Part shown: one piece after another, positions 41,450 through 50,996 of the stretch | Layout of the letters: every line of letters starts with the position of its first letter | How positions within the stretch are numbered: the first letter of the stretch is position 1 | Source of the DNA: Lactobacillaceae bacterium AF64-9pH9TA | Lineage (GTDB): Bacteria > Bacillota > Bacilli > Lactobacillales > Lactobacillaceae | Direction of reading: 5' to 3' | Length of the DNA: 64,000 bases | NCBI GenBank assembly: GCA_027681045.1 | Contig: JAQDCK010000005.1 | Location: 62,001-126,000 of the forward strand | Position numbers and translations under genes: made by a program | Notes under the pieces: model-generated | Databases searched by the model: none | What the model was told of the DNA's origin: nothing | The model's input: the letters and a program-made list of their open reading frames with translations, nothing else

Positions 41450-42037
41450 CTATTCTTCGTCTTCATCGTCATCAAGGTCGTCATCATCCAATTGTGACAG
41501 CTGGCCTTCGATCCCGTCTGGCAATGAGTCGTCATCTTCGTCGTCTTCATTGTCGTCGTAATCGTCATCGTAGTCGTAATCGTCGCCGGAGTTGTCGTCA
41601 TCGTCATCTTCGTCAGCGTCACTGTCGTCGGACAAGTCTTCGTCTTCTGGGTCGTCGTTTTCGTAGTCGATTACGTCGTCGCCCTCAGTCGTAGCCAGGA
41701 AGGCGTTGACCTTCTTGTGGTGCTTGCGAGTTGATGCTTCGTCGCCGTCGTCTTCTGGGTGGTCGACTTCTTCATCGACAGCTTCGAACTTAAACCAGGT
41801 CCGCAGGGCCCAGACATTTTCACCCATGGAAATGAAGCGGCCATCGGTGTTCATGTCCGTGTAAAATTGCGGCAGGCGCTGGCGAATTTCTTCGTCGCTC
41901 TTGTTCAAGTACTTTTGCACTTCGTTAACGATATCGGCAAAAGCCATTCTTTCGCCACGGTCTTCCAAAATTGCGTGTGCAACTTCAATCATTGACAATT
42001 CGTTGCGATCCACGTCTTTAAAATCAGCTAATCCCAC
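41450..42037 (-). CDS. rpoE: RNA polymerase delta subunit
   Basis: 195 residues. Residues 1-85 form the HARE-HTH domain (DRNELSMIEVAHAILEDRG, MAFADIVNEVQKYL, LPQFYTDMNTDGRFIS). The remaining half is almost all Asp/Glu, the disordered acidic tail that displaces nucleic acids from RNA polymerase and helps recycling. It is upstream of pyrG as in other Bacilli; a promoter and terminator separate the two. Confidence 0.96.
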   Translation of the reverse strand: MGLADFKDVDRNELSMIEVAHAILEDRGERMAFADIVNEVQKYLNKSDEEIRQRLPQFYTDMNTDGRFISMGENVWALRTWFKFEAVDEEVDHPEDDGDEASTRKHHKKVNAFLATTEGDDVIDYENDDPEDEDLSDDSDADEDDDDDNSGDDYDYDDDYDDNEDDEDDDSLPDGIEGQLSQLDDDDLDDDEDEE

Positions 42038-42082
42038 AGTTGAACGTCCTCTCTATTCAATCTTGTCTATTTTACACGTCAT

Positions 42083-42481
42083 TTAAGCAAAAATCAACGA
42101 GACGGCATAACTACCAATTAAGTCTACACCACTAAAGAGGTCATATTCAACTTCAAGTTGCTGACCAGCGGCATTTTCTTTCAATTCCAGGCGCTTGGTC
42201 TCCGACAAGAGATCCAGCTGCCGGCCCTCAACCACGTACTTGCACTGTCCCTTCTCGCCTAAAATGAAATGCATTTGGGAGAAGTTGCTGTGGTCAGTCC
42301 CCCGCCGGATCAAGAGCTCCTGCTCTTTTACGAGCATCTTGACCGGCACCTTTTCTGCCTCGTAAGAAATTCTTTTAACCGCGCCGTCTTCCCGTAATTC
42401 GCCTTCTGCCTGCTGGCGGATGGTTTCCGTTTGCTCGCCCTGGGTGATCTTGCTCGTCAAATCGATCTTAATCTTGCTCAT
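42083..42481 (-). CDS. DUF1934 (YwiB-like) protein
   Basis: 132 residues, predicted beta-barrel. Conserved family pieces are seen: KIDLTSKITQGEQTETI, SNFSQMHFILGEKGQ and the end VEYDLFSGVDLIGSYAVSLIF. The family is a cytoplasmic calycin-like fold of unknown function, usually near argS or rpoE. The ribosome-binding site (AGGAGA) lies 17 bases from the ATG, unusually far, so initiation may be weak or the start may differ. Confidence 0.85.
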   Translation of the reverse strand: MSKIKIDLTSKITQGEQTETIRQQAEGELREDGAVKRISYEAEKVPVKMLVKEQELLIRRGTDHSNFSQMHFILGEKGQCKYVVEGRQLDLLSETKRLELKENAAGQQLEVEYDLFSGVDLIGSYAVSLIFA

Positions 42482-42620
42482 CTTTATAAGAAATCATTCT
42501 CCTTTAACAGCCGCAAGCAGCGGCCTCTGGCAACTTTTGCTATAATTTCTATAGCTAGTCAAGCATATCTTACTATGTTTTGGCAAAAATATAAAACAAT
42601 AAGAATGGAGGATAATACTT

Positions 42621-43934
42621 TTGACAAAATTTGACAGTCCTAAACTGGCCCGTGAAGTCGTCGTCCGTGACCCGGTTCACGGCTATATCCACCTGGACAC
42701 CCAAGTAGCCCTGGAAGTCGTCCGCTCGAAAGAATTCCAGCGGATGCGGCGGATCAAGCAGCTGGGCCCGACGTCCTTCGTCTTCCCCGGCGCCACCCAC
42801 ACCCGCTTTGAGCACAACCTGGGCGTCTACGAACTGGCCCGACGGATCAGCAACCTTTTTACTGACAAATACCCTAGTCAAAGTACCGGCGACGGACTCT
42901 GGGATCCCAGCGAAAACCTGCTGGTGCAGATGGCCGGCCTTTTGCATGACATCGGCCATGGCCCATACTCGCACACCTTTGAGCACCTTTTCGGCACCAA
43001 CCATGAGCAGATCGGCCAGCAGATCATTCTGGATTCTTCCACTGAGGTCAACCAGGCTTTGAGCAAGGTCGACCCGGACTTCCCAAAGGCAGTGGCCAGT
43101 GTGATCGCCAAGACCTACCCTAATCCCCAGGTGGTCAAGCTCATCTCCAGCCAGGCGGACGCCGACCGGATGGACTACCTTTTGCGGGATGCCTACTTCA
43201 CGGGGGCTTCTTATGGGGAATTTGACCTGTCCCGGATCTTGCGGGTCATCCGCCCTTATGAAAAAGGGGTTTGCTTTACGGCTAACGGGATGCACGCCGT
43301 TGAAGACTATATCGTCTCCCGCTACCAGATGTACCAGCAGATCTACTACCACCGGGTCAACCGGTCCATGGAGGTCATCCTTCACCATCTTTTGAAGCGG
43401 GCCCAGTACCTCTACCAGGAAAAAGAACTGCCGGTTACGCCAAGTTTAGCCAGATTTTTGGCCGGGACCTGGGACTTGCAGGACTACTTGAAGATGGATG
43501 ACGGGGTCATGGAGACCAACTTCAGCATGTGGACTGAGTCCAGCGACCCGGTTTTAGCGGACTTAACCAAGCGCTACCTCTTCCGGCGGCCTTTAGCCAG
43601 CGCGAAGATCAACGAAGAAAGCAAGCGGCTTTTGCCACAATTAAAGGACTTGATCAAGAAGGACGGCTTTGACCCGGACTACTATACCGGAGTAGGATCA
43701 GCCTTTGACGAGCCATATGACGCTTATAAGCCAAGCGGCAAGAACGCCAACAGCCAAATCGAGATCATGCAGGAAGACGGCAGCTTGATTGAGCTGTCCC
43801 AGCTTAGCCCCTTGGTCAAGGCCTTAAACGGGACCCTGCAGGGCGATGAGCGCTTCTTCTTCCCGGTTGCCATGCTCAAGCAGGCAGATTTTCAGCAATA
43901 CCTGAAAAACGGAGAATTGCTTACGAAAAAATAA
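42621..43934 (+). CDS. HD-domain phosphohydrolase (YwfO-like)
   Basis: 437 residues. Metal-binding H...HD...D pattern: HTRFEHNLGVYELARR, LLHDIGHGPYSHTFEH and a later DADRMDYLLRDA aspartate, typical of the SamHD1/dGTPase-like YwfO group. It may hydrolyse dNTPs; the substrate is not shown. The start is TTG 42621 with GGAGG nine bases upstream. Divergent from the DUF1934 gene. Confidence 0.88.
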   Translation: MTKFDSPKLAREVVVRDPVHGYIHLDTQVALEVVRSKEFQRMRRIKQLGPTSFVFPGATHTRFEHNLGVYELARRISNLFTDKYPSQSTGDGLWDPSENLLVQMAGLLHDIGHGPYSHTFEHLFGTNHEQIGQQIILDSSTEVNQALSKVDPDFPKAVASVIAKTYPNPQVVKLISSQADADRMDYLLRDAYFTGASYGEFDLSRILRVIRPYEKGVCFTANGMHAVEDYIVSRYQMYQQIYYHRVNRSMEVILHHLLKRAQYLYQEKELPVTPSLARFLAGTWDLQDYLKMDDGVMETNFSMWTESSDPVLADLTKRYLFRRPLASAKINEESKRLLPQLKDLIKKDGFDPDYYTGVGSAFDEPYDAYKPSGKNANSQIEIMQEDGSLIELSQLSPLVKALNGTLQGDERFFFPVAMLKQADFQQYLKNGELLTKK

Positions 43935-43942
43935 GGTAAAAG

Positions 43943-43978
43943 AAAACAACCGTTGCAGAATTTGCAGCGGTTGTTTTT
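43943..43978. terminator. Bidirectional terminator between the HD gene and prs
   Basis: AAAACAACCGTTGCA / TGCAGCGGTTGTTTT hairpin with A- and T-runs. Confidence 0.88.
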
Positions 43979-43990
43979 GCATACAGGTCC

Positions 43991-44971
43991 TTACTTGTCC
44001 TTGTACTTGTTCGCGTCGTAACGAGTGTCAAAGAGCGGACTCATTGGCTTGTGTTCCATGATCAGCTTGATGGCATCACCCATCAAAGGCCCAACGGAAA
44101 CGAGAATCATCTTGTCGAGGTTCTTTTCGGCTGGCTGCTTGATTGAGTCGGTCAAGACCAGGCTCTTGATTACGGAATTGTTCAAGCGGTCTACGGCTGG
44201 GCCGGACAAAACGGCGTGGGTCGCGCAGGCGTAAACTTCAGTAGCACCGGCGTCCTTCAAGGCTTGGGCAGCCAGAGTGATGGTACCGGCAGTGTCGATC
44301 ATGTCATCGATCAAGATGGCCCGCTTGCCCTTGACGTCACCGATGATGTTCATGACTTCGGCAACGTTGGCCTTTGGCCGGCGCTTGTCGACGATAGCGA
44401 TTGAAGTGCCCAGGAATTCAGCTAATTTTCTTGCCCGGGTAACGCCACCGTGGTCTGGAGAAACGACAACAGCGTCTTCTTCCAGGTGGTTGCTCAGGAA
44501 GTAGTCAGCCAATAAAGGAGCGCCCATCAGGTTGTCAACAGGGATGTCGAAGAAACCTTGGATTTGCGGAGCGTGCAGGTCCAGTGAGAGAACGCGGTCA
44601 GCCCCGGCAGCTTGAATCATGTCTGCGACCAGTTTAGCAGTGATTGGTTCTCTGGCCCGGGTCTTCCGGTCTTGACGAGCGTAGCCGTAGTAAGGCATGA
44701 CGATGTTTACGGAAGCGGCACTGGCCCGGCGGACAGCGTCGATCATGATCAAAAGTTCCATAAGGTTGTCGTTGACCGGCGCGCTGGTGGATTGGATCAA
44801 GAAGACGTCCTTGCCACGGACAGAATCGTCGATGTTGACTTGAATTTCACCGTCGCTGAAGCGAACGACGCTTGAGGTTGAAAGCTTTAACCCCATCCGC
44901 TTAGCGATCTTTTCTGCCAACGGTTTGTTTGAGTTAAGCGCAAAAAGCTTGATGTTGTCCTTGTAAGACAT
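43991..44971 (-). CDS. prs: Ribose-phosphate pyrophosphokinase
   Basis: 326 residues. ATP-binding flexible loop [21 protein letters not shown] (in part), [20 protein letters not shown] and the PRPP loop [12 protein letters not shown] are intact, including the regulatory ADP-site residues of class I enzymes. It makes PRPP for nucleotide, His, Trp and NAD synthesis. ATG 44971 follows CGGAGGG. It ends the glmU-prs neighbourhood, with the SLAP gene inserted between. Confidence 0.97.
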   Translation of the reverse strand: MSYKDNIKLFALNSNKPLAEKIAKRMGLKLSTSSVVRFSDGEIQVNIDDSVRGKDVFLIQSTSAPVNDNLMELLIMIDAVRRASAASVNIVMPYYGYARQDRKTRAREPITAKLVADMIQAAGADRVLSLDLHAPQIQGFFDIPVDNLMGAPLLADYFLSNHLEEDAVVVSPDHGGVTRARKLAEFLGTSIAIVDKRRPKANVAEVMNIIGDVKGKRAILIDDMIDTAGTITLAAQALKDAGATEVYACATHAVLSGPAVDRLNNSVIKSLVLTDSIKQPAEKNLDKMILVSVGPLMGDAIKLIMEHKPMSPLFDTRYDANKYKDK

Positions 44972-45163
44972 AATTCCCTCCGAAAAAAACAGCATTTACC
45001 AGTTCTATTCTAACAAAATCCGCCATTCTTTTGTTGGAAAAAAGGGATTTGTGTTCAGTTTTTAAGCAAAAAATTCCTCTTACTCCTGTTTTGACCTGAA
45101 AAATGAGTAAGAAAGCCTTTTGTTTTTCAAGCGGATAGAAAAAATCGTTTGTTTTCGGGCAAA

Positions 45164-45192
45164 GAAAAAAGCTCTGATGATTATCAAAGCTT
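45164..45192 (-). terminator. Terminator of the SLAP-protein gene
   Basis: GCTTTGAT / ATCAGAGC hairpin with T6 on the minus strand. Confidence 0.75.
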
Positions 45193-45200
45193 CTTCTGGA

Positions 45201-45932
45201 TTACTTAGATGCGATTACCTTAACGGCGCTGGCCTTAAGGTAGGCGCTGTTGCCAACGTAGTAGTACTTCTTGTTCTTGATGGTGATAGTCTTGGAAACC
45301 TTGTACTTAGTGCCCTTGTAAGCTACAGTACTCTTCCAGCCTTGGTAAACGTATGGGCTCTTCTTGGTGAACTTAGAACCGTCCTTGTGGTAGAAAGGAG
45401 TGGTCTTCTTAGTTACTTGAATTTGAGTTACAGTCTTCTTGGAGCTGGTCTTCTTAGAAGAAGAGCTGCTTGAAGTTGAGCTGGACTTCTTTGAGCTAGT
45501 CTTGCTTGAACTTGAGCTGGTCTTCTTGGAAGTAGTCTTGCTTGAAGTAGTGCTTGCCTTCTTTGAGCTTGAGCTGGACTTAACCGTCTTAGTTGCAGTT
45601 ACCTTAACGGCGCTGGCTTTCAGGTAAGCATCGTTGCCGATGTAGTAGTACTTAGCACCCTTGATGGTTACAGTCTTAACTACGTTGTAGCTAGTGTTCT
45701 TGTAAGCTACAGTGCTCTTCCAGTCGCCGTAAACGTAAGGCTTCTTCTTGGTGAACTTAGAACCATCCTTGTGGTAAAAAGGAGTAGTCTTCTTAGTTAC
45801 CTTAACCTTGGTTGCTTGCTTAACCGTGGTGGTCTTGGCAAAAGCCGCGTTTTGAGTAAGCAGTGCTGCTGGAGTAGCCAGAGTCAAAGCCAATGATGCT
45901 GATGCAAAAGCAATTTTCTTAGTAAACTTCAT
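45201..45932 (-). CDS. Secreted protein with two SLAP (S-layer-type wall-binding) domains
   Basis: 243 residues. A Sec signal peptide (MKFTKKIAFASASLALTL, cleavage near AFA-K) is followed by two near-identical SLAP repeats (about residues 42-112 and 176-243; both contain TPFYHKDGSKFTKK and YLKASAVKV). A 60-residue Ser/Thr/Lys linker separates them. SLAP domains bind teichoic-acid or polysaccharide in lactobacillus walls and end S-layer proteins. No other domain is present, so this is a pure wall-binding protein. ATG 45932 lies 11 bases after GAAAGG. Confidence 0.9.
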   Translation of the reverse strand: MKFTKKIAFASASLALTLATPAALLTQNAAFAKTTTVKQATKVKVTKKTTPFYHKDGSKFTKKKPYVYGDWKSTVAYKNTSYNVVKTVTIKGAKYYYIGNDAYLKASAVKVTATKTVKSSSSSKKASTTSSKTTSKKTSSSSSKTSSKKSSSTSSSSSSKKTSSKKTVTQIQVTKKTTPFYHKDGSKFTKKSPYVYQGWKSTVAYKGTKYKVSKTITIKNKKYYYVGNSAYLKASAVKVIASK

Positions 45933-46070
45933 CGATATGCAAACCTTTCTTGCTTCTTTTTGTACATTGCCTAGATTATACACCCTCTGTTTAAAAATTG
46001 CTTATTAAAGTTCTCAAAAGAAAGGCAATTTTTACTTAAATCTACTGTAAGCGGATGCGCTTTACTTATT

Positions 46071-46096
46071 AAAAAAAGGAGCCGGAGCTCCTTTTC
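46071..46096 (-). terminator. Terminator of glmU
   Basis: AAAAGGAGC / GCTCCTTTT hairpin with CGGA-type loop and T-run on the minus strand. Confidence 0.85.
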
Positions 46097-46100
46097 ATCA

Positions 46101-47486
46101 TTATTTCCATTCTTCGTCTTCAGACAAGGGCAGCTTGTGCCAGTAGTCTTCCTTGTTGACCTGCCGGCCCCGGGCGATAGCCATTTCATACTTGCCAACG
46201 TCCTTAGTAATGGTTGAGTCAGCCGCGATAAAAGCGTGGTCAGCCACATTAATCGGAGAAACCAGGGTTGACCCGGCCCCGATGAAGGACTTGTCGCCAA
46301 CCGTCGTGTGGAACTTCTTGACCCCGTCAAAGTTGGAGAAGATGACCCCGCAGCCAACATTGATATCCTTGCCCAAAGTAGCATCCCCAACGTAAGTCAA
46401 GTGCCCGACCTTGGTGTTTTCGCCAATTTCTGCCTTCTTAACTTCCACGAAGTTGCCCAGGTGGGCTCCCCGCTTGATCAAAGCCTTTGGCCGCAAGTGG
46501 GAATTTGGCCCGATGTCCGTATTGTCTTCCATGATTGATTCTTCAATCGTGGAAGAAGTTACCGTCACGCCATTGCCGATCTGGCTGTCAACGATTCTTG
46601 ACCCGGAAGTGATCAAGCAGTCTGACCCGATCACGGTGTGACCCTTGATCGTTACGCCGCCTTCAATCACCGTGTCATTGCCAATTTCCACGTCAGCGTC
46701 AATGTAAGCCGTGGCTGGGTCGATAAAGGTAACCCCATCCCGCATGTGCCCTTCATTGATTCTTCTTTGCATGATCCGGGTGGCTTCAGCCAGGGCGATC
46801 CGGTCATTTACCCCCAGACTTTCACTGAAGTCCGGCATCTTGTAAGCCCCGACCTTCTTGCCGGCCTTGCGCAAAATTTCCAAAACATCAGTCAAGTAGT
46901 ACTCGCCTTGGGAGTTGTCGTTGCCGACTTGCTTTAAAGCAGACCATAATTCTTGGTTGTCAAAGCAGAAGACCCCGGTGTTGATTTCCTTGACCTTCAG
47001 TTCTTCCGGCTTGCCGTCCTTTTGTTCCACGATCCGCAAAACATTTCCCTGGTCGTCTCTGATGATCCGCCCGTAGCCAAAAGGATTCGGAGCTTCAGCT
47101 GTCAAAACCGTAGCCGCGTTACTTTCTTCTTCATGGTAGGCGAAGAGCTTTTCAAAAGTTTCACTGGTAAAAAGCGGGGTGTCCCCAGTTACGACCAGCG
47201 TTGCCCCTTCCAAAGCAGCCAGTTGGCCTTCCGCCTGCATAACCGCGTGGCCGGTGCCCAGCTGCTTTTCCTGCATGGCAAATTCAGACTTGCCCGCCAA
47301 GACTTTCTCCACGTCTTCTGCCCCGTGGCCAACGATGGTCACGATCTTGCTTGGCTTGACCGCTCTGGCAGCATCAACGACATGTTCAACCATGGCCTTG
47401 CCGCAAACTTGGTGCAAAACCTTGTAAAGCTTGGATTTCATTCTGGTGCCCTTGCCGGCAGCCAAAACTACGACATATTTTTCCAT
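46101..47486 (-). CDS. glmU: Bifunctional UDP-GlcNAc pyrophosphorylase / GlcN-1-P acetyltransferase
   Basis: 461 residues. N-terminal uridylyltransferase ([25 protein letters not shown]) and C-terminal left-handed beta helix with hexapeptide repeats ([31 protein letters not shown]). It makes UDP-GlcNAc for wall synthesis, the substrate of MurA. It follows purR with a terminator in the 60-base gap. Confidence 0.97.
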   Translation of the reverse strand: MEKYVVVLAAGKGTRMKSKLYKVLHQVCGKAMVEHVVDAARAVKPSKIVTIVGHGAEDVEKVLAGKSEFAMQEKQLGTGHAVMQAEGQLAALEGATLVVTGDTPLFTSETFEKLFAYHEEESNAATVLTAEAPNPFGYGRIIRDDQGNVLRIVEQKDGKPEELKVKEINTGVFCFDNQELWSALKQVGNDNSQGEYYLTDVLEILRKAGKKVGAYKMPDFSESLGVNDRIALAEATRIMQRRINEGHMRDGVTFIDPATAYIDADVEIGNDTVIEGGVTIKGHTVIGSDCLITSGSRIVDSQIGNGVTVTSSTIEESIMEDNTDIGPNSHLRPKALIKRGAHLGNFVEVKKAEIGENTKVGHLTYVGDATLGKDINVGCGVIFSNFDGVKKFHTTVGDKSFIGAGSTLVSPINVADHAFIAADSTITKDVGKYEMAIARGRQVNKEDYWHKLPLSEDEEWK

Positions 47487-47507
47487 CTGTTTGTAACCTT
47501 CTAAATC

Positions 47508-47540
47508 AAAATAAGCTAGCCTTCATGGCTAGCTTATATT
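47508..47540 (-). terminator. Terminator of purR
   Basis: ATAAGCTAGCC / GGCTAGCTTAT perfect hairpin in the purR-glmU gap. The right arm runs into TATATT on the plus strand and into A/T-rich sequence on the minus strand. Confidence 0.7.
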
Positions 47541-47547
47541 GTAACAT

Positions 47548-48378
47548 TTAGAAACGGTCGAAGTTAGTTCTAGTCAAAAAGTTGCCCGGTTGAGCCAGGA
47601 TGATTTCCTTTTCGCTGTCGATCTGGTCAATGTTGACCAAGGAAACGTAGTCCTTAATCTTGCGTTCCTCTTCATATTCAGTTTCGCAAAGAACACAGAC
47701 GCCGGCCACCTGGCAATCAAATTCCTTGACAAGTTGCCGCATCCCGTCCAGAGTGCCGCCGCCCTTCATGAAGTCGTCCACGATCAGAACGTTCGTATCC
47801 TTGTCCAAGGCCCGGGTCGGCAACTCCATCTTGGCTACCCGGGAAGTTGAAGAGGACATGTAGTTAACGGACACAGTAGCCCCTTCCGTCACCTTGGACC
47901 GCTTGCGGGCGGTTACCGCTGGGACGTTCAAATAGCTGGCCACGGCATTGGCCAAAGAAATCCCCTTGGTTTCCACCGTCATGACGGCTTCGATATTGGC
48001 GTAAGCATAGCGGGTGGCGATCAGCTTGCCGATCATCTCCAGGTCATATGGCCCGCCCAAAATGTCTGACAGGTAGACAAAGCCACCCGGCAGAATCCGG
48101 CTGGAGTCCTGGATGCGGCCTGCCAGGTCCTTGAGATACTTCTCAGCTGGCTTCTGGCCTAAGAACGGGATATAGCGGACCCCGCCAGCTGCTCCGGCAA
48201 CGGTCTCCAGGATCCCATCCTCGTTGCTGGCCAGGGTGTGCTTCAGAATGGCCAAGTCTTCAGAGATTGATGACTTCGCTGCCCCGTAGCGCTTGGCAAA
48301 AAAAGGCAGAGCAATCAAAGTATGCGGGCGCTCCATCAAAAACTTGGTCATATCTACTAATCTTTCAGAACGTTTCAT
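47548..48378 (-). CDS. purR: Purine operon repressor PurR
   Basis: 276 residues. N-terminal winged helix (KRSERLVDMTKFLMERPH, AAKSSISEDLAILK) and a PRTase-like domain with the PRPP loop VLIVDDFMKGGGTLDG. In B. subtilis-type control PRPP binding releases the repressor from PurBoxes. I do not see a clear PurBox pair in front of this gene. In the conserved rsmA-veg-purR-glmU order. Confidence 0.95.
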   Translation of the reverse strand: MKRSERLVDMTKFLMERPHTLIALPFFAKRYGAAKSSISEDLAILKHTLASNEDGILETVAGAAGGVRYIPFLGQKPAEKYLKDLAGRIQDSSRILPGGFVYLSDILGGPYDLEMIGKLIATRYAYANIEAVMTVETKGISLANAVASYLNVPAVTARKRSKVTEGATVSVNYMSSSTSRVAKMELPTRALDKDTNVLIVDDFMKGGGTLDGMRQLVKEFDCQVAGVCVLCETEYEEERKIKDYVSLVNIDQIDSEKEIILAQPGNFLTRTNFDRF

Positions 48379-48433
48379 TCTCTTTCCTTCCTAATGTCTG
48401 TTTTTGTACTTATACTAATATACTCTAAAGGGC

Positions 48434-48470
48434 AAAAAAAATCACTAACATTTTCAAGAAATGTTAGTGC
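48434..48470 (-). terminator. Terminator of veg
   Basis: CACTAACATTT / AAATGTTAGTG perfect 11-pair hairpin with T8 on the minus strand. Confidence 0.88.
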
Positions 48471-48484
48471 GAAAATTCGTATTT

Positions 48485-48736
48485 TCACTCTGCATCGCTT
48501 TCATCATCAAATTCCAGCAGGATGTTCTTGGTCAAAACATCAGTGTAGCTGTATGATGCATGTTCAAAATTATTACTGTCCTGGTCCAGAGCCACTACAA
48601 ACACGGCAGGAAACGTGTTCTTCAAAATACCGCGGCGTCTGGTTACCTTCTTGCGGCCCGCTTGAGCAACGATTGTCAGCTCTTCTCCTAGGTGGGCATC
48701 TAACTTCTGCTTAATGTCTTGAATATTGATTGGCAA
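48485..48736 (-). CDS. veg: Veg protein
   Basis: 83 residues: INIQDIKQKLDAHLGEELTI, AGRKKVTRRRGIL and SYSYTDVLTKNI, the SH3-like Veg fold. In B. subtilis it is strongly expressed and promotes biofilm formation; the mechanism is not settled. It lies between rsmA and purR as expected. Confidence 0.93.
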   Translation of the reverse strand: MPINIQDIKQKLDAHLGEELTIVAQAGRKKVTRRRGILKNTFPAVFVVALDQDSNNFEHASYSYTDVLTKNILLEFDDESDAE

Positions 48737-48795
48737 TTATGACACTCCTTTATCAGAATATTATAACATAATTTCCTATCCAAATCAAGATTGAA

Positions 48796-49686
48796 TTATT
48801 TATTCATTTCCGCTACAGCCCGGCTGATTCTGATGAAGTCGCTGATGGCCAGTTGTTCCGGCCGCTGGCGCGGGTCCAGGTCCAGGTCGGCCAGCAGCTT
48901 TTCCCGGTCTTCCTTATTTGGAAGCAAGGTCTTCAAGTTGTTGGCCAGGGTCTTGCGCCGCTGGGCAAAGCAGAGCTTAACCACCCGGTTGAACTGCTTG
49001 CGGTCGCCAACGTCAGCTGGCTTTTCCAAAGGCGTTAAAACTACTACGGCTGAGTCAACCTTTGGCTGGGGCATGAAGGAAGCGTGCCCTACTTCCAAGG
49101 CCAGGTCCACGCTCATTTGAGTCTGCACGGCAATGGACAAGGGGCCATAGGCCTTAGAGCCCGGCTGGGCAGCCAGGCGCTCAGCCACTTCCTTTTGCAT
49201 CATCAAGGTCAGGCTGGTGAAGTCCAAGCTGGACTCCAGCAGGTTGAAAATAATCGGCGTGGTGATGTAGTAAGGCAAGTTGGCCACCACCTTGACGGGC
49301 TTGCTTAAGTCAAAAAAGCCCGCCAGATCAGTTGCAAAGTCCGCCTTCAAAACATCCTTCATGATCAGCTTGAAGCGCTGGTCCAGGTCTTGACCGTCCA
49401 CCTTTTCCGGCAGTTCGTTGGCCAGGATTTCCGGCAGGCTCTGGTCGACTTCATAAGCCGCCACCTTGCCTCCGGCTAAAAGCAGCTGTTCAGTCAAAGA
49501 GCCAATCCCCGGGCCGACTTCCACTACCTGATCGCCGGGCTCAATCCCGGCTGCCCGAACTATCCCCTGGACGGCATCCAGGTCAACCAGGAAGTTCTGG
49601 CCCAGGTTCTTCTTGGCGTGCACAAAGTAACGGTTGACGATGGCCGCTGTCCTTACCGGACTAGCGATTGGAATTCTGTTGGTCAT
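48796..49686 (-). CDS. rsmA: 16S rRNA dimethyladenosine transferase
   Basis: 296 residues. SAM-binding [15 protein letters not shown] and [16 protein letters not shown], and the catalytic [10 protein letters not shown] motif. It dimethylates A1518/A1519 of 16S rRNA; loss gives kasugamycin resistance in other bacteria. Its first 26 bases overlap the end of rnmV. Confidence 0.96.
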   Translation of the reverse strand: MTNRIPIASPVRTAAIVNRYFVHAKKNLGQNFLVDLDAVQGIVRAAGIEPGDQVVEVGPGIGSLTEQLLLAGGKVAAYEVDQSLPEILANELPEKVDGQDLDQRFKLIMKDVLKADFATDLAGFFDLSKPVKVVANLPYYITTPIIFNLLESSLDFTSLTLMMQKEVAERLAAQPGSKAYGPLSIAVQTQMSVDLALEVGHASFMPQPKVDSAVVVLTPLEKPADVGDRKQFNRVVKLCFAQRRKTLANNLKTLLPNKEDREKLLADLDLDPRQRPEQLAISDFIRISRAVAEMNK

Positions 49687-50233
49687 TTTCCGCCTCCTCT
49701 ACTGCCTGCTTGAGTTCAGCCAAACTGATGCCAAAAGTCTGCAGGCGCTGGTAAAAACGCTTGGAATTGGCATAGCCGATCCCCAGCTTGATCCCGACTG
49801 CCTCCCGTAATTGCCGGGACTGGCGGCCCATGGCCAGGCCCAAGTCGACATAGTCCCCATAGTCAAAGTCCGCCTTTTGGGTTTGGACCTCGCGTAAGTC
49901 ACTCAAGGCCCGCTCTAAAGCTTCCTTTGAAGCGTGCTCTACCCCCAGGCTCCCCTTTTTTTGCGGTTCGCCTTCTTTGCGGGTAATAAAGGCCTGCTTG
50001 GCCGTCGGCACGGCTTCGGTCACTATCCGGCGGATCCGCTCGCCGTTGACGTCAGGATCGGTAAAAACGATAATCTCGCGGCTTTGGGCCAGCTTCTTCA
50101 GCTTGGCCAGGACCGCATCAGAAACGGCCGAGCCATTCGTCTCGACCGTCTCAATTCCTGGAAAAAACTGCTTTAAGCGGATCGTATCGTCCTTGCCTTC
50201 CACGACAACGACGGCGTTAAAATTCTTCTGCAT
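49661..50233 (-). CDS. rnmV: Ribonuclease M5
   Basis: 190 residues. Toprim domain with [12 protein letters not shown] (Glu) and [13 protein letters not shown] (Asp). It matures 5S rRNA. It overlaps tatD by 17 bases and rsmA by 26 bases, giving tight translational coupling. Confidence 0.95.
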   Translation of the reverse strand: MQKNFNAVVVVEGKDDTIRLKQFFPGIETVETNGSAVSDAVLAKLKKLAQSREIIVFTDPDVNGERIRRIVTEAVPTAKQAFITRKEGEPQKKGSLGVEHASKEALERALSDLREVQTQKADFDYGDYVDLGLAMGRQSRQLREAVGIKLGIGYANSKRFYQRLQTFGISLAELKQAVEEAENDQQNSNR

Positions 50234-50996
50234 TTAATCCGTAAATCCTCATTGTATTAGCATAAGTTGCTTCCGCGACTTCGGCCAGGTCCAGCCCCTT
50301 CAAGTCCGCGACCGCCTGGGCGACATAGCGGACATAGCCAGGCTCGTTTTGCCGGCCCCGGTAAGGCACCGGGGTCAAAAACGGCGCGTCGGTTTCCACT
50401 AAAAGCCGGTCCAAAGGAACCAACTTGGCTGACTCATGCACTTCCGCGGCCTTCTTGAAGGAAACGACCCCGGAGAAAGAAAAGTTCACGTTCAAGTCCA
50501 GGAACTTTTCCGTCCATTCCGGCCCCCCGTTGTAGCTGTGCAAAACCGCCCCGTATTCCAGGTCTGCTTCCTTCAAGATCTGCCAGCAGTCCGCGAAGGC
50601 ATCCCTGGTGTGGATGTTTACCGGCAATTTCAAATCGCGGGCAACTTCAATCTGCCGGGCAAAAACTTCCCTTTGCACATCACGGGGAGACTCATCCCAG
50701 TAATAATCCAGGCCGATTTCCCCGATAGCGACTACCTGGCCGCTCTTAACTTGCTCAACCAGCAGGTCTTCAGCTGCCTGGTCATAGTCTTTAGCCACGT
50801 CCGGGCAGTAGCCGATGATGGCCTTGACATTGGCGAAGCGCTTAGCTAATTCCAGGGCACCCAGGTTCATTTCCGGGTCCTGGCCCACGCAGTTCATCCC
50901 AACCACGTCCAAGTCCCTGGCTTTTTGGATATAATCAGCCTCTTTGCCTGCAAAAGGCTTGTCGTTTAAGTGGGTATGGTTGTCGTAAATCTTCAT
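50217..50996 (-). CDS. tatD: TatD-family DNase
   Basis: 259 residues. Metal ligands are in DNHTHLNDKPF, IGEIGLDYYWD, INIHTRDAF-type VNIHTRDA, LHSYNGG and LVETDAPFLTP. Its start codon shares one base with the metG stop (TAATG). The family has 3'-5' exonuclease activity; the natural substrate in Firmicutes is not settled. Confidence 0.95.
   Translation of the reverse strand: MKIYDNHTHLNDKPFAGKEADYIQKARDLDVVGMNCVGQDPEMNLGALELAKRFANVKAIIGYCPDVAKDYDQAAEDLLVEQVKSGQVVAIGEIGLDYYWDESPRDVQREVFARQIEVARDLKLPVNIHTRDAFADCWQILKEADLEYGAVLHSYNGGPEWTEKFLDLNVNFSFSGVVSFKKAAEVHESAKLVPLDRLLVETDAPFLTPVPYRGRQNEPGYVRYVAQAVADLKGLDLAEVAEATYANTMRIYGLNAEEF

Noticed and set aside
42573-43388. 271-codon minus-strand ORF opposite the HD-domain gene
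   Set aside because: Antisense shadow produced by biased third positions; the plus-strand gene has clear HD motifs and an RBS.
48471-48484. AAAATTCGTATTTTC as a PurBox for purR
   Set aside because: It lies between the veg stop and its terminator and does not match the PurBox pattern.
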